Of a stretch of DNA of 7,984 bases, positions 1 through 6,520 are shown piece after piece; positions within the stretch are counted from its first letter, which is position 1; every line of letters starts with the position of its first letter. This stretch comes from Alistipes sp. (GTDB lineage Bacteria; Bacteroidota; Bacteroidia; Bacteroidales; Rikenellaceae): the NCBI GenBank assembly GCA_017391435.1, contig JAFOYS010000194.1:1-7984 (forward strand), in the 5' to 3' direction. The notes beneath the pieces were generated by a model, which saw only the letters and a program-made list of their open reading frames with translations, was not told the DNA's origin and made no database searches. Position numbers and translations under genes: made by a program.

Positions 1-2081
1 GGATTCTGTGCAAGGGTAAATGTCTCCACCTTAATTCCGCGATATGTTCCATCCTGCTCGCCCTCAAAGCCGTCAATATCGTTACCTGAGAAATCTACAG
101 AGGTGAGCGACGAATTACTCTTGGCAGAGAAGATGTTTGGCACCTTCTTCAGACGGTTGTACTTTACTGAGAATGCCTCCGAATCGGCATAGCCACAGAA
201 GTAGCCATCACTATCTACAGGTAGGCTCTCAAGCAGATTGTGGTCTAGATAGAGCTGCACCGGTGAGACAGACTTTCCGAGCGGGTGAATCTTTGAGATT
301 CTGTTATATGCAAGGTCAAGCAGTGAGACCTTAGTCATATTTCTGAACGACTCTGGGAGCTCCTCCAAAGAGTTCTGACGAGCATAGAGAATCTGAATCT
401 TCTCCTTTGAGGCTCCAGTAGCCAGGGCATCCATACCTGCGTATATCTGCTCTGCACTCCACTGACGGTTGTTTGAGATGTTGATAGAGATAAGCTCTGG
501 CATTCGGGCAATCTGCAGTGGGAAATTCTTGAGCTTTGAACAGTTATAGAGCTCAAAATCTGTACAAGAGACAAGATCTCCAACCTCATCAGGTAGAGAC
601 TCTAACTCACCGTTGGCAATAAAGAAGTACTGCAACTTTGTAAGTTTACCAATCTCTGCTGGAATAGACTTTAGTCCATTGCAAAGTTTACCGTGGTTGG
701 TATCCATCTTGCGGATTCTCTGCGCTCCACTCTTGCGGTCTATAATCTCACCCTCCGACATTGTGTCATAGAGCGAAGTTGCAGCAATATGGATATTATT
801 CTCCGCAAGGGCGCGGGCACAAGGCTCAGCAAACTGTGTTGCAGGGTGGATAGTCTTCAGATACTTACTGTGGCTCTGTAGTCTGCTACGGTTGCGCTCT
901 GTTAGACTCTTGCTGCTATCAAGTGTTGGGTCATATGTAAGCAGATTGGTGTCGTTATGCGTACCAAGATAGAGCTCTACCATCTCGGTCAGCTGACCAA
1001 TAGCTGGCGAGAGGTGGCCACGGAAGGCAAAACCGCTAATATCAATCTTTGCCACACGACCATTTGAGTGCAGCTCTACACCTGGCTGATCTCCCCAAAG
1101 GTCGGGATCCTTATTAAACTCCCAGTTGGCTCCACGAGGGAAGTTCTCGCCCACATAGTTCCAATTCTCACCATCAAGGCTCTTCCAAATCTCATACAGA
1201 GCATAGTAGTCCTTAATATACTCATCGCTCTGGTAGAGGGTAACAGAGACATCGGCCTCAGTAGTCTGATTGTCTGCAATAGTGAACTCTGAGAGCTTTG
1301 GAGTGTTATTGCTCTCAAGAAGATTCTTGCTACTGTCGTAGGTCTCATATGCCACCACGCGATACTTTGCCGCAGGAAGGTTTACTATAGAGTCGCAGAT
1401 AACAGTAGATGTGCGATAGCCCTCATTACTGCTCATTCTATCCTCCTCATCAAAGTGCATAGAGAAGTGAGATGGCAGCTGCTCAATCCTTACTGGGTTG
1501 GTCACACTACCCGACTGCAGCACCTGACCGACTGTAAGGGTAACATACTTAATCTCGTCAAAGGTATACTCTCTTGCGGCTGAGCGTGTAGGGGCATTTG
1601 AGAAGTCCTCCTTGCTCTTTTTGAGCGTAAAGTGTACGCCGCCTCTCTGAGCGACCTTTACAGTAATATCGTGAACAACAAGTCCACCGCTTGTGACTCT
1701 AAAAACGCTCTCTGTCTCAGGAGTGCCTGAGTATATCAACTCGTCGGCAGTATCATAGAGCGAGAATGCCACAAGGCGATACTCTCCCGTAAGTAGCTGC
1801 AACTTATCTGAGCGCAGACCCATCTCGGCATTTCCAGCAACCGAGCTTAGAGTAAGCGTCTGGGCAAGGGTTGTCTCACCATAGCCCAGAGTAACCTTTA
1901 CCTTACAAGCCTCGCCAAGATAGTCCAGCGTAGGTTTTACTGCGCGAGTACCATATGAGGCGTGCTTGTAGAGTTTAAACTGTGCAAATCCATAGTCGTC
2001 ATTGCGGTAGTCGGGCTCTGTACTCTTTGTACAGCCCAGAGCAATGAGCACTGTGGATAGTATTAAAATCAATCTATTCAT
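1..2081 (-). CDS. Leucine-rich-repeat surface lipoprotein with duplicated N-terminal Ig-like (DUF4458-like) domains, 3' end outside window
   Basis: The frame runs unbroken from an ATG at 2081 to the left edge (693 codons), so it lacks a stop only because the window ends. The start is fixed by a clean lipoprotein signal, MNRLILILSTVLIALGC, with lipidated Cys17. Residues about 24-145 and 148-283 form two related beta domains: TGEYRLVAFSLYD in the first aligns with AAKYRVVAYETYD in the second. Next comes an LRR cap with YYALYEIWKSLDGENW, DLWGDQPGVELHSNGRVAKI (about 292-345) and FRGHLSPAIGQLTEMVELYLG (353-373). A non-repetitive insert (about 374-466) follows, then repeats of the type LKSIPAEIGKLTKLQYF, LESLPDEVGDL, LEELPESFRNMTKVSLLDL, NRISKI and LYLDHNLLESLP. 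LRR arrays usually bind proteins or peptides, so a ligand-binding surface role is inferred. The start overlaps the stop of the BACON-repeat gene (TAATG), suggesting translational coupling. The DUF4458 name is from memory. Confidence 0.88.
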   Translation of the reverse strand, partial: MNRLILILSTVLIALGCTKSTEPDYRNDDYGFAQFKLYKHASYGTRAVKPTLDYLGEACKVKVTLGYGETTLAQTLTLSSVAGNAEMGLRSDKLQLLTGEYRLVAFSLYDTADELIYSGTPETESVFRVTSGGLVVHDITVKVAQRGGVHFTLKKSKEDFSNAPTRSAAREYTFDEIKYVTLTVGQVLQSGSVTNPVRIEQLPSHFSMHFDEEDRMSSNEGYRTSTVICDSIVNLPAAKYRVVAYETYDSSKNLLESNNTPKLSEFTIADNQTTEADVSVTLYQSDEYIKDYYALYEIWKSLDGENWNYVGENFPRGANWEFNKDPDLWGDQPGVELHSNGRVAKIDISGFAFRGHLSPAIGQLTEMVELYLGTHNDTNLLTYDPTLDSSKSLTERNRSRLQSHSKYLKTIHPATQFAEPCARALAENNIHIAATSLYDTMSEGEIIDRKSGAQRIRKMDTNHGKLCNGLKSIPAEIGKLTKLQYFFIANGELESLPDEVGDLVSCTDFELYNCSKLKNFPLQIARMPELISINISNNRQWSAEQIYAGMDALATGASKEKIQILYARQNSLEELPESFRNMTKVSLLDLAYNRISKIHPLGKSVSPVQLYLDHNLLESLPVDSDGYFCGYADSEAFSVKYNRLKKVPNIFSAKSNSSLTSVDFSGNDIDGFEGEQDGTYRGIKVETFTLAQN

Positions 2082-2083
2082 TA
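2079..2083 (-). other. TAATG stop/start overlap coupling the BACON-repeat and LRR genes
   Basis: The TAA stop of the 655-residue lipoprotein (2081-2083) shares its final A with the ATG of the LRR lipoprotein (2079-2081). No purine-rich Shine-Dalgarno is evident just upstream (CATTGCTCAG), so initiation of the LRR gene probably depends on ribosomes terminating on the preceding gene. The two proteins would then be made together. The overlap is directly visible; the coupling is inferred. Confidence 0.8.
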
Positions 2084-4048
2084 CTGAGCAATGTTGAGTG
2101 TACAAATAAGTACTATCTGGCCCTGACCAAAGACAAGTGCTCCTGTCTTACCATTACCGGCCTGAGCATTCATCAAAACCATCTGTGTCTCCTGACTATA
2201 CTCGTAGCTCAGCCAGCTCTTGTCTGCGCTATCTACATAATCCCACTCCTGTGGTAGACCTACAAGCATCGAGAGGTTTGGTGTGGCAGTGGTATAAGTA
2301 AGGTGGTAAACCTTCTCTCCATAAGAGGCATACTTTGTATACAGCTCGCCAGAGGTAAGCTCTACAAGGGTTGAGTTCTGCTGAGCAGCATACTCTGGAT
2401 AGTAGAATGCTACGCCAGTACTCTGAGACGCTGCAGCCTCATTATAGCGGCAGAAGATAATTGCAAAAACTCCATCAGCATCTGCAAAGGTCACAACACC
2501 CTCATAGTCACCTGTAAGGGCATTCTTAGATGGCTCTGCAGTAGGCATAGTGGCATCCATAATGATTCTCACCTTCTCCGAATTTGTACCAAAGATTGAG
2601 GTTGTAATCCAAGCGTTGCTATCATTAAGCTCAATCATAGCACCTGTAGCATCAAAAGAGTAGCACTTAATCTCAGTGTATGGACGCACAACATTTACAT
2701 ACCAATCCTCATATGCCCACTGTGAGGTGTAGAGCACATCATAGCCTACCTTTGCAGTTGCAAAACTACCGAAAATCCAGTGATTGCTATCAAGAGTATC
2801 AATGCTACTACCTGCAGCCTCCATAGTCTGCTCGCCGACAATCTCTATTGAGCCTGGATCGCCCGCCTGCTCAACAACCGTTGCAACATATGGCTTGTAT
2901 GTCTCTGTAATCTCGCCATTGACAGCAATAAGGTCAATATTGTCTGTTACAAGGCTCTGTGGTACAACAATCACTGTAGCCTTTCGTGCTACGCCATCGT
3001 TTGCAGCTGTAGTAATTGTAAGGCTACGGCTCTGAATAACACTATCATCAGTGCTATCCCAAGCAGAGAGCTGAGCTGTCACCCAAGCTGGTGCAAGGAG
3101 AGGTTGAACAAGGCCTGCAGTCTCTGTAAACTCTACAACTAACGCAGCAGCGCCATCCACAGCCGTCACAGTAGCATATACACCACCTTCAACATACTCG
3201 CCAATCATAGTGTTGTAGACCATACCCTGATAGTTAAATTGCGAAGTTGGGGTCATACCATCAACCATAAAGATATCTGTCGCCGCTGGAATAGATACCT
3301 TGAGTGTGTTGATAGTCTTATCTACTGCCGAAGCATCTACAAAGCTGAGCACTGCGCTCTGCGCTGTAGTTGGATACTTTGCCGCATTGCCCTTAATCCA
3401 GAGCTCTGTAACGCCTGCGCTTCCGCCCTCAATAGGTGTTATCCACTCTGGTGTGCCGTCAACAATCCAGTTAAAGTTGCTCTCAACCTTTACGCGTGTA
3501 GAGTAGAGCGCCATCTCCTCGGGCCAGATCATCGCTAAGCCCTCTGGTGCAACCTCGCTATCTGAATAGGCGTAAGTCAGCTCGCCCTCAGTAGCGTAAC
3601 CAAAGGCGTTGTTATCTACCACTACAGGATAGAGCTTAAGCTCACGAGCCTTGCGAGCAAGAGTAAGGGTTGCAATTGTCTGAGTTTTAGACTGCATCTT
3701 CATTGTAACCTCGCAGATATGGTCCTGATCGAAATCCTCAATATCTGCCACAGCGATAACCACTGTATGCTTGCCTGCATCGCCTCTAAGAGTATAGACT
3801 GCATTATCACCGCTCTTGATATGGAAATAAGCCGCTGTAGACTCTGGTACGCTAACCTCCCAAGCCATATTTGGCTCAATAGTAAGCGTATACTCGCTTG
3901 CAGGGGCTACAGTAGCTGTGACTGCTGTAGGAAAGAGTGGCTCAAGGGGCGTGTTCTGCTCGCCACCCTCGGTTGTATCACCGCCACACGCCGTAAAAAG
4001 AATGGACGCTGCAAGCAACAGGCTTGCTAAACTAAAAAACTTCTTCAT
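2081..4048 (-). CDS. Multi-BACON/Ig-like repeat surface lipoprotein (DUF5003-like)
   Basis: This is a 655-residue predicted lipoprotein. The signal peptide (MKK, then a hydrophobic run) ends in the lipobox FTAC with Cys21, followed by a Gly/Asp/Glu/Thr-rich linker (about 22-38) suited to tethering at the surface. The rest reads as roughly five all-beta repeats with BACON-like marks: an N-x-x-W or A-W strand and a closing strand that often ends near Gln. Anchors are MAWEVSVP (about 61-68), FNWIVDGTPEWI (192-203), PAWVTA (320-325), NAWITTS (478-484) and KSWLSYEYS (610-618), the last repeat closing with CTLNIAQ. BACON domains are Bacteroidetes-specific Ig-like modules thought to bind carbohydrate or glycoprotein, or to act as spacers. 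The overall order resembles proteins annotated DUF5003, but I give that name tentatively. No catalytic motif is visible. It follows the DUF4843-like gene after 36 bases and overlaps the LRR gene by one base. The likely role is accessory substrate binding or a stalk for the SusCD complex. Confidence 0.82.
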   Translation of the reverse strand: MKKFFSLASLLLAASILFTACGGDTTEGGEQNTPLEPLFPTAVTATVAPASEYTLTIEPNMAWEVSVPESTAAYFHIKSGDNAVYTLRGDAGKHTVVIAVADIEDFDQDHICEVTMKMQSKTQTIATLTLARKARELKLYPVVVDNNAFGYATEGELTYAYSDSEVAPEGLAMIWPEEMALYSTRVKVESNFNWIVDGTPEWITPIEGGSAGVTELWIKGNAAKYPTTAQSAVLSFVDASAVDKTINTLKVSIPAATDIFMVDGMTPTSQFNYQGMVYNTMIGEYVEGGVYATVTAVDGAAALVVEFTETAGLVQPLLAPAWVTAQLSAWDSTDDSVIQSRSLTITTAANDGVARKATVIVVPQSLVTDNIDLIAVNGEITETYKPYVATVVEQAGDPGSIEIVGEQTMEAAGSSIDTLDSNHWIFGSFATAKVGYDVLYTSQWAYEDWYVNVVRPYTEIKCYSFDATGAMIELNDSNAWITTSIFGTNSEKVRIIMDATMPTAEPSKNALTGDYEGVVTFADADGVFAIIFCRYNEAAASQSTGVAFYYPEYAAQQNSTLVELTSGELYTKYASYGEKVYHLTYTTATPNLSMLVGLPQEWDYVDSADKSWLSYEYSQETQMVLMNAQAGNGKTGALVFGQGQIVLICTLNIAQ

Positions 4049-4084
4049 ATATCTCTATTTTTATCTATTATTACTAAGTTGCAT
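4049..4084 (-). promoter_or_regulatory. A/T-rich 36-base leader before the BACON-repeat lipoprotein gene
   Basis: This is the longest gene-free stretch in the window. On the coding strand it is strongly A/T-rich, with AATAATAGATAAAAATAGAG before the ATG at 4048. Bacteroidetes commonly use A/T-rich, unstructured leaders instead of a strong Shine-Dalgarno, and this fits. I see no convincing hairpin and no clear Bacteroides-type promoter (TTTG near -33 with TAnnTTTG near -7), so it is more likely a translation-initiation region inside the operon than a new promoter. Confidence 0.5.
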
Positions 4085-4984
4085 CTAAAATCCCTCGCGC
4101 TTCAGACGCTCGGCCTCCTCATCTGAAATCCACTCAAGGACATTGTAGAAGTGGCCTACAGTACCAACCATCTGGCCCAAATTCTCTACATAAACCTCAA
4201 GCCAGAGGACAACAAATCGCTGACAAGAGTTGTAGTATGATGTATAGAGCGGACTGTCGTCACAAAGGATATGGTTGTCACCAAGAATCTGACCAAAGAC
4301 CGATGCCTCATCGCTCAACACTTGGTCACTATCCATTGTTACGCGTGGCTCAGCAGCATTGCTACCATCAAAGGCCATTGTAATATCATAGCCGTTATAG
4401 ATGGCATCACGAATGATTATCATATCAGGCTCTGTTGGGTGTGCCTCTGTGTAGACAACCTTCTGGTAAGAGGTATTCTCGCCCGGATAGTCACGCAGCA
4501 GCAGAGATGAGAGTACGGCATAGCCCGTAAAGTTATTACGGTCATATGGGCAGCTCTTGTACATTACCACCTTTGTTCTATCCGAATCCTTATACAGATC
4601 CCACTTCAGCGCACTGTTCATCACAAGTCGCAGAGAGAAACCAAGTGAGTCTGTAGCCTCAATGTTGTCATAAATACCCTCAACCTCAACATTTGCACAA
4701 CTCTGACCAGCAGGAATTGTAACTGTGTTTGAGACTATTCTATAGTGCTTACCCTCAATGGCATTGCTACCAGCATCTATAACTTCAACTCCAAAAGTGC
4801 GGTCATAATTACGGGTAACCGTAGAGGCAATAGGCACTGTAAAGCGGTTATTATCCTTCTCAACCATATTTGTTGAGATGCTGTCGGCAAACATCACATA
4901 CTCAGCATCGCGGTATGTTATATACTGCTCCTTACAACTGAGCATTGCCAACAGTACTATTATATATATAGGTAACTTTCTCAT
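4085..4984 (-). CDS. SusE-position surface lipoprotein, DUF4843/DUF4984-like with Calx-beta-like domain
   Basis: This is a 299-residue predicted lipoprotein. A short signal peptide ends in the lipobox AMLSC with the lipid-carrying Cys at residue 17. Residues about 48-121 have the pattern of a Calx-beta/Ig-like sandwich: FTVPIASTV, then DRTFGVEVID, the IEGKHYRI motif, TVTIPAG and a final SLGFSLRLV strand. This matches what I know of DUF4843-type proteins. The C-terminal part (about 145-285: CPYDRNNFTGY, aromatic strands, a VGHFYNVLEW end) resembles the Bacteroidetes family annotated DUF4984. Both names are from memory and need an HMM search. It starts 5 bases after the susD stop, so it is almost certainly co-translated with susD. 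Genes in this position often encode SusE-like accessory binding lipoproteins of a SusCD complex, which is the inferred role; no enzyme motif is visible. Cys96, 145, 241 and 254 remain in the mature protein, with no evident pairing. The protein ends in a charged helix (SDEEAERLKREGF). Confidence 0.85.
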   Translation of the reverse strand: MRKLPIYIIVLLAMLSCKEQYITYRDAEYVMFADSISTNMVEKDNNRFTVPIASTVTRNYDRTFGVEVIDAGSNAIEGKHYRIVSNTVTIPAGQSCANVEVEGIYDNIEATDSLGFSLRLVMNSALKWDLYKDSDRTKVVMYKSCPYDRNNFTGYAVLSSLLLRDYPGENTSYQKVVYTEAHPTEPDMIIIRDAIYNGYDITMAFDGSNAAEPRVTMDSDQVLSDEASVFGQILGDNHILCDDSPLYTSYYNSCQRFVVLWLEVYVENLGQMVGTVGHFYNVLEWISDEEAERLKREGF

Positions 4985-4989
4985 AGCAT

Positions 4990-6510
4990 TTAGTTACTTT
5001 CGTTTGGTTGAACAAGTGAACCTGGAGCCTCAATCTCGTGGATAGGTATTGGCCATACAAAGAGTGGATTGTCTGCCTTTACACTCAGGCTACTACCCTC
5101 GTCAAGAGAGTTTGACTGAGGCGTTCTTGTAAAGCCCTCGCCACCGCGATAGAGTTCGCCCCAACGCTTAAAGTCGTGCAGACGGAAACCCTCCATATAG
5201 AGCTCCCTTACTCGCTCGGCGGCAAGGAGCTCAATGTAGTTGTCTGCCGTAAGGTTTATGCCTCCACCAGAGGCAATACGAGTAGCGCGTAGAGCGTTGA
5301 TATCCTTTGTTGCAGCTGCGAAGTTAGGAGTACTCTGACGACAGAGAGCCTCAGCACGGATAAGATACTGCTCTGCAAGACGGAATGGCTTTGGCATTAC
5401 TGTGTGGTAAATCAGCGCATTGTTTATAAAGTCCTGATTACCAAAATACTTTACAAGCAGTGGCCACTGTAGTCCGTGGCTATAACCTGTTGGCAGTGTG
5501 TAGAAATAACTGCTATAGCGCATATCTCCATCACTATACAAATCGAGCACCCACTTTGCAGGAACATAGTCCGGATAGTAGTATGTATAGTCTACATTGA
5601 AGCCCAAGAATGACTGACCAAGTGCACCACCATACGATGTGGTTGTAAAACCTATGCGCCAGATTATCTCTGTAGCCACATCGTAGTTCCACATATAGTC
5701 AAAATATGTCATATTGTTTGTATAGTAGCTTAGAGCCGAGCTTAGAGCAAAGTTGCCACTCTCAATAAGTTCTGTAGAGTAGTCTATTGCACTCTGCCAA
5801 TCCTCCATATAGAGGGCTACGCGGGCGTGCAGTGCAAGTGCCATTGCGCGAGTTACAAAGGCGCTACTGTAAGCATCATTCTTCTCATCAAGAAGCTCCT
5901 CTGCCCTCTCCAAGTCGCTAATAACCTGCTGATAAGAGTCGTAGAGCGATGCGCGAGGCAGTGGCTTTTTATCAAGTGTCGTTGTACGAAGCACAACACC
6001 CAGCTCACTCTGTGCGCTCTCTGGCTTATATGCCTTGCAGTAACACTTCAGAAGCTCCGAGTAGGCAAGGGCGCGAATAGCATAGACCTCACCGGTATAG
6101 GTATCAAGGTCCTTAAGCTCAGTCTCTGAGGTTGTTGCTGCCACTACTCGGTCAATATAGTCAAGGTAGAAGTTGCAATTTGCTATAATCTTATAGAGAG
6201 AGGCATAGACGCTCTCAATCTCAGAAGTTGTAGAGCGGATGGTCCACAACCAGAAGTTGCCATAGGTGTTTGTATAACCATCTACGGCATAGACAAGGTC
6301 TGTCTGAAGGTCAGGCAGTATAGTTAGGTAGCCGCTATAGAGCGCACTGCTCTTAAGCAGCGAGTAGATACCGGTCACAGTCTGCTCGGCATCATCAAAA
6401 GTCTGCATAGCCTGCTGCTGCGGTATTGCTGAACCTGGAACCTTATCAAGACACGATACGGCACAGAGTGCTGTTAGTGCAACAAATAATATCTTTATAC
6501 TTTTCAACAT
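4990..6510 (-). CDS. SusD/RagB-family nutrient-binding outer-membrane lipoprotein
   Basis: This is the surface lipoprotein that caps its SusC partner and captures substrate. From the ATG at 6510 it has 506 residues, a typical SusD length. The signal peptide (MLKSIKILFVALTALCAVSC) ends in a lipobox with the lipidated Cys at residue 20. SusD marks visible are the N-terminal block DDAEQTVTGIYSLL (about 39-52), TPR-like helices (EVYAIRALAYSELLKCY about 141-157; SLYDSYQQVISDLERAEELL about 188-207; AYSSAFVTRAMALALHARVALY about 213-234; YLIRAEA about 382-388), the signature ERVRELYMEGFRLHDFKRWG (about 432-451), and the C-terminal FVWPIPIHEIEAPGSLVQPN (about 484-503). A GTG six bases further upstream (6516) is in frame and would give 508 residues. 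I chose the ATG because it gives a standard Lys-containing signal peptide, 10 bases after the susC stop. No binding residues can be assigned by eye, so the ligand is unknown. Confidence 0.96.
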   Translation of the reverse strand: MLKSIKILFVALTALCAVSCLDKVPGSAIPQQQAMQTFDDAEQTVTGIYSLLKSSALYSGYLTILPDLQTDLVYAVDGYTNTYGNFWLWTIRSTTSEIESVYASLYKIIANCNFYLDYIDRVVAATTSETELKDLDTYTGEVYAIRALAYSELLKCYCKAYKPESAQSELGVVLRTTTLDKKPLPRASLYDSYQQVISDLERAEELLDEKNDAYSSAFVTRAMALALHARVALYMEDWQSAIDYSTELIESGNFALSSALSYYTNNMTYFDYMWNYDVATEIIWRIGFTTTSYGGALGQSFLGFNVDYTYYYPDYVPAKWVLDLYSDGDMRYSSYFYTLPTGYSHGLQWPLLVKYFGNQDFINNALIYHTVMPKPFRLAEQYLIRAEALCRQSTPNFAAATKDINALRATRIASGGGINLTADNYIELLAAERVRELYMEGFRLHDFKRWGELYRGGEGFTRTPQSNSLDEGSSLSVKADNPLFVWPIPIHEIEAPGSLVQPNESN

Positions 6511-6520
6511 ATCCACGCTT

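Noticed and set aside
1068..1348. Short open frames on both strands within the LRR gene region
   Set aside because: The long minus-strand LRR frame is continuous across this region with lipobox, Ig-like and LRR motifs, so these are shadows in other frames.
3239..3538. Plus-strand open frames of 99 and 68 codons overlapping each other
   Set aside because: Both are antisense to the same 655-residue gene, in competing frames, with no recognisable domain or signal.
3719..4030. Plus-strand open frame of 103 codons opposite the BACON-repeat gene
   Set aside because: It lies fully antisense to a well-supported lipoprotein gene and starts with no lead-in. Its translation (Cys- and Arg-rich, low complexity) looks like an out-of-frame shadow.
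4049..4084. Internal promoter before the BACON-repeat gene
   Set aside because: The stretch is A/T-rich, but I cannot find the TTTG and TAnnTTTG pair at proper spacing, and A/T-rich leaders are normal translation-initiation regions in this phylum.
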